A DNA stretch of 64,000 bases from Prorocentrum cordatum (GCA_963575745.1 CAUYUJ010007458.1:124001-188000), one strand, 5' to 3'. Shown: positions 1-10,167, counted from the first letter of the stretch. Notes: generated by a model from the letters alone, not told the origin. Numbers and translations: made by a program.

Positions 1-37
1 TGGTACTGTAGAAAAACCAAAACATAATATTTTCAGG

Positions 38-330
38 GCTATAGCGCTATTGGGCTATAGGGCTATAGAGCTATAGGGCTATAGGGCTATGAGGCTACAA
101 GGCTATAAGGCTACAGGGCTATATGGCTATAGGGCTGTAGGGCTATAGGGCGATTGGGTGATTGGGCTATAGGGCTACAAGGCTATGGGTATGTAGGGCT
201 ATAGGGCCATAGGGCTATAAGGCTGTATGGCTACAAGGCTATAAGGCTATAGGGCTATAGGGCTATTGCGCTATAGGGCTATGGGGCTATAGGGCTATAA
301 GACTATAGGGCTATAGGGCTAAAGGCTCCT
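38..330. repeat. Tandem 9-bp repeat, GGGCTATAG type
   Basis: The start of the window is an array of the 9-mer GGGCTATAG with single-base variants (GGCTACAAG, GGCTATAAG, GGGCTGTAG). It runs about 290 bp and ends at the unique sequence beginning near 330. No reading frame of interest crosses it. Confidence 0.95.
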
Positions 331-1230
331 GGTCACCCGGGGGAATTCCCGAAGCACCCTGGGCACCTGAACACTCGGGAAAATTCCAGACGCACTTCAC
401 CCAACCTTATGAGTCCGCTAGGACCCCTACAGAGGCAAGCTCTGATTGGGGAATAAGCAGATTCCTAGGACGAACTGCACAAAAACACCAGAAACCCTCC
501 TCAAAGAACTTTTGGGGGTTAGGGGGTTCCCCTTGCCGGGCTAGGAGAATCCCTAGATTCGGAGAGCCCCCCTTGAACAAAACCCCCGGAACCCTCTTTG
601 AGGCAGGTTTAGGGAGGTGTTCTACCCAGGACGCCCCCCCCTGGGGACGTTCTTTCCGGACCCCCCACAAACCATTCTGAGGATGTATTGTTGGAGGTTG
701 CCCGGCACCACCCCCTCAGGGAGGTTGTTGGAAAGGTTGGGCGGGTTGTCCCCACTTTAGACCCCCACCAAAAACCTTCAGGTATTTTCTTGGAGGGTTC
801 GGAGAGTCCCTCCCCCAGCACGCAACAAAAACTCGACGCCTCTGGGAACCTCCAAACGCCTCGGGGTCGCTTGGGGAACGACTCCGTCTCGCACCTCCAA
901 CACCAAGGATGCTTAACGAACCTGCTTGCGGAGAAAACTCACCTAGCAGCTGGCGATGCGCAGCAGAGGGGCGCGTCTAGAACCAAGATCGCTTCCTAAA
1001 ACAACTGGGGGAAGGGCCTCGTGTAGCAGTGGGTGGAGCACAACAAAAGGGCAAATCGTGTACCAAAGATGCCTTTGTGGCATCCGTTTGGGGAGAAACC
1101 TTTTTTCTGGCAAGTATTTGAGCAATTCTTCCCCTGGGTAAGGAGCTACGTTGTATACTAGTCCATGCCATGGTGAACTGGTCCACTCCCTGGCTGTAGG
1201 TTCTGAAAATGATGAGGCTTTGGAAGCTTC
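331..1230. other. No gene recognised
   Basis: This stretch holds only short overlapping open frames with no recognisable domain, no repeat array and no RNA gene that I could identify. Confidence 0.5.
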
Positions 1231-1234
1231 AAAA

Positions 1235-1400
1235 CCTTGCCCGAAAGATCCTTGGCAGTTTGTTTGGAAGGCGTCCCTTTGACAATTTCTAAAGCGCCCA
1301 TTGCCAGACTCGAAGGCAGTTTCTAAAGCGTTCCACGGCAGCTTGAAAAAGGGGCTCCACGATAGTTTTCCAGGCGCCCCTTGGCAGCTTCTAAGACGCT
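1235..1400. repeat. Degenerate ~37-bp minisatellite
   Basis: Phrases such as GGCAGTTTCTAAAGCGCC and TTGGCAGCTTCTAAGACGC recur about every 35 to 40 bases with many substitutions, suggesting an old tandem array. Confidence 0.4.
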
Positions 1401-2420
1401 CTTTCTCAGGTGCCCTCAGGAGTCCCTGGGCATCTCGAAGAATGTCTTGGTATCGGTGGAACTCCGACGGAATATGTAGGAACTCCCTGGGACCTTTAGG
1501 AATAGTTAGGACTTGTCAGGCAGCTGGAGGAATGCCAATCTAGAGTCATTAGGAGTTCTCAGGGACCCTTTCACATCCGCAGGAATTTTTATGACTCTTC
1601 AAGAACCTTTTTTGGATCTCCTCGGGAACACGTGGAACGCCTCGGACTCGCAAAAAAAACCTCCAGAATCTGCAAATACTCTTTGGAGTCCCACAGGAAC
1701 CTCCTGACTTCCCACGAACTACCAGGGACGCTCGGGGATGATGGGGATTCCTCGGGACTCTCCAGGAATCCTTACGAATCCTAGCAAAACCTCTGAATCC
1801 TCGGGGGTCCTCAGGATCCCCAAGGAATCCGCACGAACCTACAAGGATCCGAGGAAACAAAAGGAATACGCAGGGATTCTTGGTGATCCAGAAGGAAACG
1901 GATCCTCAAGAAATTGCAGGGATCCCAAGGAATCGGAGGGCAGAAATCCTCAGGACTCCTCATGGATCCCGAAGGGTCCTCGTGAATCTGTAGTGGTCCT
2001 CGAGGATCATCATGAATCCTCGAAATCATATCGCCCAGAATCCAATAAGAATCGTAAAGAAACATTGGAGCTTCTCTCAAACATTCTCCAGCTGAAGCCA
2101 CACCATCCTACGAGAGGGGGGGGGAAAGGGTCATTTTCCTGATGGCGCTCTGTGTCAACCGCTTTGCGCCCCGCCGCCCGCCCACTCAGGGGCCCTCGGG
2201 GGTCCCCGAGAATCCTTCGGAACACTCAAGGAGAATCCTTAAGGATCCTGGGAAATCCTCAGAGACATTCAGTGGGATCCTGAGGGACCCCCATGGACCG
2301 CGAAGGAACCTCAAGGATCCCAGGCTCTGGGCTGCGCAGGCATTTCCAGGAATCTTCAGGCACCCTCGGGGATCATTTATGCATCCTCATGGTTCCTCAA
2401 GGAGCTCCGGGGGTCAGGAA
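1400..2420. repeat. Degenerate AGGAATCC/GGATCCTC short-repeat array
   Basis: About 1 kb built of 10-12 bp words such as CTCAGGAATCC, AAGGATCC and CTCGGGGATCC in one orientation, interrupted near 2030-2160 by more complex sequence. The same word type reappears at 3700-3840. The open frames across it on both strands are rich in Gly, Pro, Arg, Ser and Asp and are products of the repeat, not genes. Confidence 0.7.
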
Positions 2421-2689
2421 TCCGGAAACAATTTGAAGAACTGCGAACTGCGACCTGCTTGGAACGCCGCGATGACGCTGCAGGGTGGGGCCGAAACACA
2501 CAGAAAACGATTATACAGCACTACCAGAACGCGTCCGGGAAATAGAATAATCTACAGCATCGCCCTCAAGACCGACCCACGTGCTAGGGCAAGCGAGCTT
2601 CATCAGAGAAGGGGCGGCGTCTTGAACGCAGCGGGCCTCAGTCAGTCCTGTCGTTGCTTCGCTGTGGAACCTGTCAGACAAAAATTAAG

Positions 2690-3725
2690 GCGGAACTCAG
2701 GATGTCATCCAAGCATTTTCGTTTTGGCCTGCTTTGGCGCCTCTGGGCGATCGACTTGGAAAGTTCTGACGGGACCCACGTCAATACCTGGCGCATCCAG
2801 TCGCAAGAAATCGATTGTGCCTCATGCTGAAACCGTTTCCAGTTCCGGTGCCGTTGTTGTTGAATGCGGTCGTCTATCCCAAGACTACCCAAATGTTGCT
2901 TCTGCTTCCCATGTGCTTCGTTTTACCTAGTCCATCAAAAAAATCCAAATTGGTTGTGTAATTTGCTGCTTCACCCTCATGTCGTTGATGCTGCGCGCCG
3001 TCTTCTGCAAGAGCACTGGCCACGTCCGACCCCTTGTTTGTGCTGCGCACGCTGCCTGTACGATCTTGCGGTCCAGATGGTTATTCTCGCCGTCCCAAAA
3101 CGTGCAGAGGTAACTGGATAATCTTTCGTAGCATTTGGCGTTGTGCTCGTTTCGCTCGGTTCTGCAATTCCTGTGTCATTGTCCACGTTTCGCAACCATA
3201 CAAGATTGTTGGCGTTACGGCTCCACTAAACAAGCGTAGCCGGTCATGTAAAGAATATCGTTTTCCGCCGAGTTCCTGTCTCGATACATGGAATTTGCGC
3301 CGCGCAAAGGCAAGGTTTTCAATCTCGACCTTGTTCGGCTCGTAGAACGACAACTTGCGACCCAAATATTTGGCGTGCGCCTGCACGTCGAGAGCCTCAA
3401 TCACCGTTCCGTTGATGGAAACTGGTTTGGGTACCCGCGTCCTCTAGCAGATCCAAAAAGCATTGTGTAGGATCTTCGTCTGGTCGGGGTGTAACTGGAC
3501 CCCCACGGCAGCGGCCTCGGTGCTGAGATGTGCAATCATTTTTGACACGTGATTGAATGAAGAAGCGACACATATCAGATCATCAACCAAACGAAAATTT
3601 GACAAACAAATCTTGTCCGCCACGTGCATCCCAATTCCAATATTTGCTTTCCCCACTTTGCCCGTACATCTCTGAACACGTGCTCTGACACGCTGTTGAA
3701 AAGTCCAAAGGAATTCTGAGGAGTT
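2690..3725 (-). pseudogene. Broken LINE reverse transcriptase, C-terminal half
   Basis: Read on the minus strand, the frame ending near 3444 contains an RT motif-C-like patch with LVDDL followed by HPDQTKIL, where family members normally have (F/Y)ADD. The next frame (3404 to 3081) carries the post-RT signature LFSGAVTPTILYGCETWT followed by a basic region with RAQRQMLRKI. A third frame (2892 to 2674) ends with RRQSRPKRKCLDDI, like the usual C-terminal GRP..RW.DDI of these polyproteins. The pieces are in the right order but need at least two frame changes, and no endonuclease or upstream RT motifs are present. The wording of the LYGCE.W block resembles RTE/CR1-type elements and differs from the two large LINEs in this window. 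It lies inside the GGATCC-type repeat, which continues on its 5' side at 3725-3840. Confidence 0.75.
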
Positions 3726-3840
3726 CTCCGGAATCCAAAGGTTCCAAGAGAATCCAAAGAAATTCTGAAGAATCCTCATGTCACATGTGGACTTCTCATG
3801 AAATCCTGGGGATCCTGAGGGATCCTCTTGGGCCCCTCTC
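3700..3840. repeat. Second tract of the GGATCC/GAATCC degenerate repeat
   Basis: Words such as GAATCCAAAG and GGGATCCTGAGG continue the array seen at 1400-2420 on the other side of the RT relic, as if the retroelement fragment had inserted into the array. Confidence 0.5.
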
Positions 3841-3944
3841 AAGCCGTCTTGGAGGCCTCTTCGATTATATGTTGGGTGCATCGTCACCGGTCGTCGTCAT
3901 TCGTTTCGGTCGCCAATGCAAGGAGGAAGAGGAAGAGGAGCGTG

Positions 3945-4210
3945 GGATGAGGAGGAGGATCGATCAGGAGAGATGGGGTAAGATGGAGGCGATGATGATG
4001 ATGACGACGATGATGATGATGATGCTGATGATGATCACGAGGAGGAGGAGAAAGAGACGAGAAAGAGGATTACGATGTTGATGGTGATGATGATGCTGAT
4101 GATGATGACGATTAAGGTGACGATGGTCATGATGAAGATGAAGATGGCGAAGATGATGACGACGATGACTATGACGATGCCAATGATGATGATGAATGCG
4201 ATGATGATGC

Positions 4211-4242
<32 letters not shown>

Positions 4243-4545
4243 ATGGTGGTGGTTGTGATGACAATGATACTGATGACAATGCTGATTATGGCAATGCTGA
4301 TGATGGCAACCGTGATGATATGATGATGCTGGTGATGGTGGTACTGGTAATGGTGATGGTGATGATGATGATGATGGTGATGACGATGGTAGTGATGGTG
4401 ATGGTGAGAGTGATTGTGGTGATGATGATGCTGATGATGATGGTGATGATGGTACTGATGCTGATGATGCTGATGCTGATGATGACGATGGTGATGTGGA
4501 CCATGATGCTGAGAACGATTACCACAAGGATGACGACAAGGATGA
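3945..4545. repeat. (GAT)n trinucleotide tract
   Basis: About 550 bases of imperfect GAT/ATG repeats with interspersed GAC, GGT and GCT triplets. It gives Met-rich, Asp-rich and His/Ile-rich open frames on both strands that are compositional artefacts. A short (CA)9 run follows at 4556-4575. Confidence 0.9.
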
Positions 4546-4799
4546 CGCCTCGCCTGCACACACACACACACACGGCCCAGCGCATCAGACAGCACATCGC
4601 GGGCAGCACGGCGCAGCTCGCGCCCGGCAAGGGCTGCGTTCTCCTGCGTTGGGCGACGAGGCGGCCACAGACGGCATTCTGGAAAATCCTCGCTGGACCT
4701 ATGCAATTCCGAAGTGACACAATAGAGGACCCCGAAGTGCAAGCGCTGTTCGGGGAATGCGTGAACGTTGACTTTCGGAGATCTGTACAAAATTCTAAA

Positions 4800-4879
4800 T
4801 TCTTGGATCGGCGCTGGACCCCCTTGGCGGGAGCTCCAGCGCCGCGCCTGGCGCACTCCGCGCGACGCCGATCCAAGAA
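4800..4879. repeat. Inverted repeat, 14-bp perfect arms
   Basis: TTCTTGGATCGGCG at 4800-4813 is the exact reverse complement of 4866-4879. The 52-base loop is GC-rich and has further self-complementarity around GCTGGA and TCCAGC. Confidence 0.7.
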
Positions 4880-5126
4880 CTTCCGCCGATCCGAGTTCGT
4901 GTGCTATGCAATTTGAATATCCTCGACTCCCAGGGAGATCGGGTCGGACGAAAGGGGTGTTAAGTACAAGAAAAGGCTAACGAAACTGATTTTCCCCGCG
5001 CCGGAAGAGCCAGTGCATAGAGGAACGCGCCCAGCGTCGGGGTCGGAACCAGCTGCATGCAGCAGATGTCGTACCTCCTCCCCCCTCCCCCTCCCTCCCT
5101 GCCTCTCGGGCATTGCCAGAAGGTAT

Positions 5127-5205
5127 CCCTGGCCCAATGTGTCCCCAGGATCTCCAGGGAGCCCCCCGCGCGCCTCCGGAGCAACCCTCACGAGGCCCAG
5201 ACTGG
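5127..5205. repeat. Dispersed repeat related to the 41.3 kb palindrome arm
   Basis: The order CTGGCCCAA, CCCCAGGAT, CTCCGGAGCA, CCCTCACGA matches one arm of the palindrome at 41281-41347 (CTGGCCCAAGG, CCCCAGGATT, CTCCAGAGCA, CCCTCACGA) at roughly 75-80 percent by eye. Confidence 0.6.
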
Positions 5206-5229
5206 CCCATGTCTGGGGGGCGCGCAGAC

Positions 5230-5345
5230 ATGGATTAGCGATCCATGGGATTGGCGCGCGGTCGCCAAATCCATGGATCGGGAGAGGTACCCTCCCCGAA
5301 ATGCGGCCAGTGCCGCCTCGTTCGGCGGCGGAAATGCGCGATTCC
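5230..5345 (-). repeat. Dispersed repeat X, copy 1 (inverted relative to 42.4 kb)
   Basis: Read on the minus strand, this contains GAGGCGGCACTGG, a G-rich patch, then CCCGATCCATGGAT and GGCGACCGCGCG. The plus strand at 42385-42500 has the same blocks in order. The two copies are in opposite orientation, 37 kb apart. Confidence 0.55.
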
Positions 5346-5519
5346 TAATGGAAACGGATCCCGTCGCTGCTCCACGCCCCCTTGATCCATGCTTGCGATC
5401 GCCTGACATTCGTCGAGCACGAGGGCGAAGCCTGCGCCCGATCGCGCTGCGCGCTCTGCTTTGGACGCCCGACATGGGTACGGAAAACATGGGCACAATG
5501 CCCGACAACAAAACTTGTT

Positions 5520-5666
5520 CCGAATCAACAGCGGCCGCTGTTGGGCAGGCGGCCTTCTCTCAAATGGACACAGGCCGCGGCGGCGCGGACTGCGAGCCCT
5601 GTCCGAAGTGAACAGGAGCCGCTGCTTGGCACTCCACCCATTCTTTCCGCACCCGTCTCGATCGTC
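5520..5666 (+). repeat. Dispersed repeat Y, copy 1
   Basis: It begins AATCAACAGCGGCCGCTGTT, continues GGGCAGGCGGCCTTCT and GGACACAGGCCGCGGCG, and ends TTCCGCACCCGTCTCGATCG. The copy at 41705-41852 has the same blocks in the same orientation with about 15-20 percent difference. Its right end coincides with the inferred GA donor of the exon candidate at 5667-5806. Confidence 0.7.
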
Positions 5667-5806
5667 CTGGCGCAGGCCGCGCGGTGCGGGCGCGCCCGGC
5701 GCCTCCTCCGGCACGGCGCGGCGCGCCCAGCGGAGCAGCGCCCCCAGCAGCAGCAGCTTCGCCGAGGCCGCGTGCGCCGCGGCGGCGCCGCTCTCCAGGC
5801 GAGGGC
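5667..5806 (-). CDS. Candidate exon: possible SNF2 helicase lobe-2 start
   Basis: A 140-nt island on the minus strand bounded by an AG|GC acceptor and a CAG|GA donor. After two bases it reads 46 codons without a stop, with nearly all third positions G or C. The peptide contains ASAKLLLLGALLRWARR, which resembles the S(G/A)KL..L..LL segment that opens helicase lobe 2 of SNF2 proteins, followed by a Pro/Ala-rich stretch ending GLRQ. It is on the same strand and in the right order relative to the exons at 58.3, 55.8, 40.5 and 31.3 kb. The phase does not match the 31.3 kb exon directly, so at least one exon would lie between them. Leu-rich GC-rich sequence can mimic this motif, so the assignment is weak. 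Confidence 0.3.
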
Positions 5807-5989
5807 CTCCCCCCGCCACCACCGACGGCAGAGAGGAGGTTCTAGGAAGCAACTGGTGGGAAACTATCGTCGGAAGGGCTACGGAAAATGATGCCCCATG
5901 GGGGGGCCGTTGCGCCGGATTGGGCCTCGGATTAAACGGGATGTATCCGGAATTGAGCGGGATCAGACGGGATAAAGTTCGAATTGAGC

Positions 5990-6900
5990 AGGATTAGCTT
6001 AGTGTGTCTTTGAAGCGATCTGGGCGTTTTTTGAAATAGTTTCTGGCTCCTGTTCATCGTTTCCAGGTCCCCGCGGCGATGCGTTTTTGATCGTTTCCAA
6101 TGTCAATCCACGGGGCCGTGTTTGCTACAGTTTCCAACTTCGTTTTTTCATCGCTTCCAGGTCTGCCTCACAACGTGCTGTGCCATATCCGGTATTGACA
6201 GGCAACGCACGATAAGAACTCGACACGCTCTCTCCAAACGGCTTCTCTGAGCCCTCATCGTGCGTTGCCTGTCAATCGCTGTCCGATCCCGTGCGCGTCA
6301 GAGCCGGAGACATCGTCGGTGTCATAACGGCGGCATCGGCGTCGTAACGGCGGCCTCAGCGGCGGCGGCGACATCCTCAATGTTTCCGCTTCCCCTGGGC
6401 CAAGGGTCGAAAATGCTTGGTTGAGACCGTTTCCAATACGTTTCCAACGAGTTTCCAAGCCCCAATTCCGGTGGGTCCGACAGCGACCGACAGGTAACGC
6501 ACGATCAGAGTTCGACACTCTCTCCAAACAGCTTCTCTGCTGCACCTCCTGCCCACTGCAGCCGCCACCTTCCTCCTATGGTGTCTGATGCTGCTACTGC
6601 CTGTTGCTACTGCCTGCTGCCACTGCTCGTTGCTGCTGATGCCCGCTGCGCCGCCCGCCCCGTAGTCATTATCATCGGCACTCTCGTTTTATGTCGCTTG
6701 TTCACCTTCCCGTGTTTTATAGTTTCCAGAGGGGGCGTGTCCTTACCGTTTCCAGCTTGCGCCGACTCGTTTAGAAATAGTTGTCAACTGATCGCGCGGA
6801 AACGTTTTTGTTACTTTCTAAGGTTCGTTTGTAATTTGTTTCCAGGTGCCCGCTGTTGGCTCACAAGACACAGAAGCTAGAAACTAGAAAGAAACGCCCA
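5990..6900. other. Region with scattered GTTTCCA words and repeats, no gene
   Basis: The heptamer GTTTCCA/GTTTCCG and close variants recur at least a dozen times in about 900 bases at irregular spacing. The region also contains the inverted repeat at 6194-6276 and two direct copies (6199-6250 and 6489-6541) of a block with CAACGCACGAT and CTCTCTCCAAAC. No coding frame stands out. Confidence 0.4.
6194..6276. repeat. 20-bp perfect inverted repeat
   Basis: ATTGACAGGCAACGCACGAT at 6194-6213 is the exact reverse complement of 6257-6276, with a 43-base loop. A diverged third copy of the left arm is at 6489-6505. Confidence 0.85.
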
Positions 6901-7790
6901 GGGCGTTTCCAAAACACACTAGGAGGATTAGGCGGGATGAAACTGGATGTCGGACCAGGGCAGGGTGAGAATTTGACCTCCCAGGAGTTGCATCCGAAAG
7001 GAGGGAAAGGCTGGCAAGGAAAAGTAAGATGAAGCCGGGATCGGGGCAAAATTTGACCGGGATAAAAATCATGCTCGGTTTTTCAAATCACCGGGGGCGC
7101 CGCCGAACGGGCCTGCCACGCCTTGGGCGCCATCGGCTTCGCGAGGGAAGAAAAGCGCCCCGGCGCGGATGAAGCCACGGCGCGTATTTGGCCACGCGCA
7201 CGACCGAGGGAATTCAGCGCCAAGCGCCTTTCACTCCAGAAGGCCCAACGTCAACAAAACAAACTTGAGGCCCAAAGGGGGCCCCAAGGAGGCGGACCGC
7301 CAAAACAATCACGCAACCAACGCAACGAAAAAACACGAACATGTCAAACATCGCGTTACTCAGTGACCTCGTCGGCCAAGCAACACCGCGATAATGCCCA
7401 AGAAGGCATTGGAAAAAAAGTCACGCGCGCGGCCAGGCGACTTCCCCGCGCCGCCCCAAGGTTCCCGAAGCGCGCCGAAATAACCGTAGAGAACACCCTG
7501 GAAAGTCTTTGGAAAATCCCCGCGCCATGCAAGATCCGCCACCGAACAATCTCGTCGACACCTAGCGCGTGCGCGCGGGCGTCCACCATGGATGCCCAAA
7601 TCCGGTTTCCGAGACAATCGCGCGCAACCGCCTGGGGGCCTCGGCAACCTCGCAATTGGCCCAGGGGCCCGCGGGCCCTAGGGAATCGAATACCGAGTTC
7701 GCAACTCCGGAAGCATCGGGCGCAGCGCCAGCCAATCGCTCGTCTCTGGCTGACAGTAGGACGCCTGGAGACCCGGTAAAACCTAAGGAA
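6900..7790. other. No gene recognised
   Basis: G-rich sequence with GGGATAAA/GGGATGAAA words to about 7080, then GC-rich sequence with open frames on both strands but no recognisable motif or convincing splice-bounded exon. Confidence 0.35.
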
Positions 7791-7794
7791 CCGC

Positions 7795-8004
7795 TTTTCA
7801 GAGATTCGCAGAACCAGAAACCGGGGCGCGCCAAATTCTCGCGTCCGAACTTCTCTGAAAATCTCTGAAAATCTCTGAACTAGCCACCCCGCGTGAAACA
7901 TTCCCATAAACCCAAAACCTCGGAGCTGGCCGAAACTCTCTGAGAGTTTTTCGGCCCGCGAAATTTGGCGCGCCCGGATTTCTGGTTCCGAGATCCTCTG
8001 AAAT
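7795..8004. repeat. Fold-back element with ~48-bp arms
   Basis: The arm at 7795-7843 (with CAGAACCAGAAACCGGGGC and GCGCCAAATTCTCGCG) is the reverse complement of 7957-8004 (CGCGAAATTTGGCGCGCCC, GATTTCTGGTTCCGAG) with a few mismatches. The spacer holds three direct ATCTCTGAA copies. It carries no coding potential and resembles a non-autonomous inverted-repeat element. It ends about 20 bases before the exon-like island at 8025. Confidence 0.7.
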
Positions 8005-8024
8005 CGCGCTGCGGCGGCGCCCAG

Positions 8025-8208
8025 CAGGTCCTCGCGCGCCCAGGGTGGGGGCCGTGGACATCGCGGGCCGCGATGGTCCCGACAGCGAAGTCCTTCCTCC
8101 TGCCCCTCGACGAGTCCACGCTCATGGACACGCTCTCTGCGCTGAGCGCGGACCGCGCCATCCGCCGGCACTTCTGCGCGACGACAGCCAACTGGCCGCC
8201 GACGGACC
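8025..8208 (+). CDS. Exon-like island, strand ambiguous
   Basis: On the plus strand this stretch is bounded by CAG|G and by CAG|GC and reads through with very high GC3. The peptide includes SFLLPLDESTLMDTLSALS and RRHFCATTANWPPTDQ. The minus strand is also open with high GC3 (including GGQLAVVAQKCRRMARSAL), so the coding strand cannot be settled by eye. No family was recognised. A plus-strand exon would belong to a different gene from the inferred minus-strand helicase. Confidence 0.25.
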
Positions 8209-8209
8209 A

Positions 8210-8853
8210 GGCGATTTTTCCCCGAGCTGCGCGTGCCACCGAAAACGTACAATAGCCCCGGGCTCGGGGAGAAACACTTTCGAAGCATTTTCAGGCCGCC
8301 AGCGTCGTGGCTGCCGACACGCCGCGCGCCGACCGAGAGACTAGCTGGGTCCACTACGTCCACGGCGGCGGGCGGGCGCCCAAGAGAGCTGTCGCCACGG
8401 TGCGCGCGGCGGGGCGCCCGCCCAACTGCAACCGCAAATGCGGCCTCCATGGCGCCACAGGCGTAATATATGTGACGCATTCTCGGACCTCCCATCAGCG
8501 CATTGGCCAGCGCGCAAGCCCCTGAAACGCAAACCTACTGTGCCCCCCGTGCAAGCCGCGCACCCGCCCACAATGCTCGTACACACCAGATTTTCTGCCC
8601 GCCATCAACAGTTTAATTGAGCGCCCATGTGTTACTTGGGCTCCTCAAGCCCTCGAACATTCTTTGGGAACTTCTGCGAATGCGCGCGCTACGCTCCACA
8701 AGTCGGCGTTTTATTTTTCTCTGGAACTCTCCCAGAATCTCTGGCTCCGATTTGTCCCGATCTTCCGCTCAACTGAAAAAGGGGGGGGAGAGAGAGCTCG
8801 CGCCAATCTGCTGCGCCCTCCCCCTCGCTCCCCGCTCCCCTGCGCAGCGCCCT
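8210..8853. other. No gene recognised
   Basis: Mixed GC-rich sequence with short open frames only. No repeat structure beyond a poly-G run near 8770 was seen. Confidence 0.4.
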
Positions 8854-9098
8854 TAGAGGCCTCCTAGATGGGGTCGGAGTAGATGGGGTCGGAGGGTCGC
8901 GCCGCCTCGCCGATACACCGGCAATGCATCGGCGATGTATCGGCGATGCACCGGCGATGCATCGTCGACGTCGGCCATGCATCGGCGACGTCGACGTGAA
9001 GCGAATTGGGCCCTACGTCGAGCCGCATCGCCAATGCATCGCCGACGCGGTGCGATCCTCCGACCCGGTCTACTCCGACCCCATCTGGGCGGCCTAGA
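8854..9098. repeat. Fold-back element with palindromic 12-mer core
   Basis: The arms at 8854-8894 and 9058-9098 are reverse complements (AGATGGGGTCGGAG twice on the left, CTCCGACCCCATCT-type on the right, flanked by GGCCTC and GGCCTAG). Between them lie about 12 copies of a GGCGATGCATCG-type 12-mer. CGATGCATCG is itself palindromic, so the entire 245-bp element can fold back. Confidence 0.75.
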
Positions 9099-9289
9099 GC
9101 CCTCCCCCCCCCTCGTCGCCTCCCCGCCTCCGCCCATCCCTCCCTTCCTCCGCCTCCCTCCCTTCCGCGCATCTCCGCTCCTCGCCCTTCGCCATTTTCC
9201 TCCCTCCTCTTCGCCCCCTCCACTCCTCCCGGCCTCCTCTCCGCTCCCCCCCAAGACGACCCCAAAAGGAAGCAAGAGAAGGAGCACGA

Positions 9290-9500
9290 ACCGAAAATCC
9301 GAGCCTTCCACCAGAAGAGGCCCCACAGAGGCCCCAAGAGGCACCCAGGAGGCTGCACGAGGCCCCCAGGATGCCCAAAAGAGGCCCCCAAGAGGCCCAA
9401 AAGAGACCCCCAAGAGGCCGAAAAGAGGCCTCACGAGGCCCCCAAACGGCCCCCAAACTGGCTCCAAGAGGCCCCCGAGAAGCCTCGCACGAGATCCCAG
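9290..9500. repeat. Minisatellite of AGAGGCCCCCAA type
   Basis: A 12-ish-bp unit (AGAGGCCCCCAA, ACGAGGCCCCCA) repeats with variation after a pyrimidine-rich stretch at 9100-9250. The same unit, in one orientation or the other, forms arrays at 10.7, 38.9, 39.4, 45.2, 55.2, 59.5-61.8 and 62.5-63.4 kb. Confidence 0.75.
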
Positions 9501-9789
9501 CGAACATCCAATAAACTTCATACCCACAACCCAGGCACGGTGGCGGGATGGGCTACATGATATTAGGTACGGACGGTTGCACGTCAACGCGCGTGCCAGG
9601 CTCACCTGCAAGACGTGAAACTATGTCTATTCGAGCGTGAGGACATCCCGTAGGGCAACTCTGCTGACTGAGACGTCGAGCTCACTTACGTAGTATGCGT
9701 CTCCCCTACCAGAACTCCAAGATGAAAGAACAGAGAAGGGGTTGGGAAATCTACGCCGGGGCATTGGTGCCTGGGCAGTGTGGGGAGCG

Positions 9790-9872
9790 CGGCCGATTCA
9801 TATAACATGCTCCGCCGCAACGTCCTCGGCAGCGCGGGGCTCCACCATTGAGCTATATCCCCCTCCCTGCTG
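9790..9872 (-). ncRNA. tRNA-like 5' half with pol III A-box
   Basis: On the minus strand the sequence GGGGATATAGCTCAATGGT, followed by GGAGC, looks like the acceptor strand and D-arm of a tRNA (Ala-like), with a good A-box. After the D-arm it does not form a standard anticodon stem, and no matching T-arm or 3' acceptor was found at the expected distance. I read it as a tRNA fragment or tRNA-derived sequence, not a working tRNA. Confidence 0.3.
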
Positions 9873-10107
9873 CTGCTCATCTTCAGGGCCCTCTGCCCAC
9901 CGCCTCCGCATGCCTCTGTGCCTTCCTCTTTCTCTCCTGCTCAGCAGAAAGAGACAAGACCGAATAGCCAAACAGAAAACATTACGCGCATCACGGGGCT
10001 CCAATCGCGCCACCTGTTGCACGATGCTCGGACAGAGCTACGTGTAAGTAATCCCCCCTGGGCTATTCGCCCGCGTCGCAGTCTCTGGCTACTAATGCCG
10101 CCCGCCC

Positions 10108-10167
10108 CTCGCGCGGCCAGATCTCTCCAGCGCCCGGCGCGCCCACTCGAAGTCGCCAGCGCTGTCC
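10108..10167 (-). CDS. Short exon-like island, minus strand
   Basis: The minus strand reads GEDSAGDFEWARRALERSGRA with high GC3 after a pyrimidine-rich run and an AG|GA boundary. It is short, its donor is unclear and no family is recognised. It is listed because it lies on the same strand as the inferred helicase exons. Confidence 0.2.

Noticed and set aside
1738-2930. Plus-strand frames of 134 and 262 codons as genes
   Set aside because: They run through the degenerate GGATCC/GAATCC array and the antisense of the RT relic and have no domain.
3945-4860. Long His-, Met- and Ile-rich open frames on both strands
   Set aside because: They are translations of the (GAT)n tract in different frames; composition is entirely set by the repeat.
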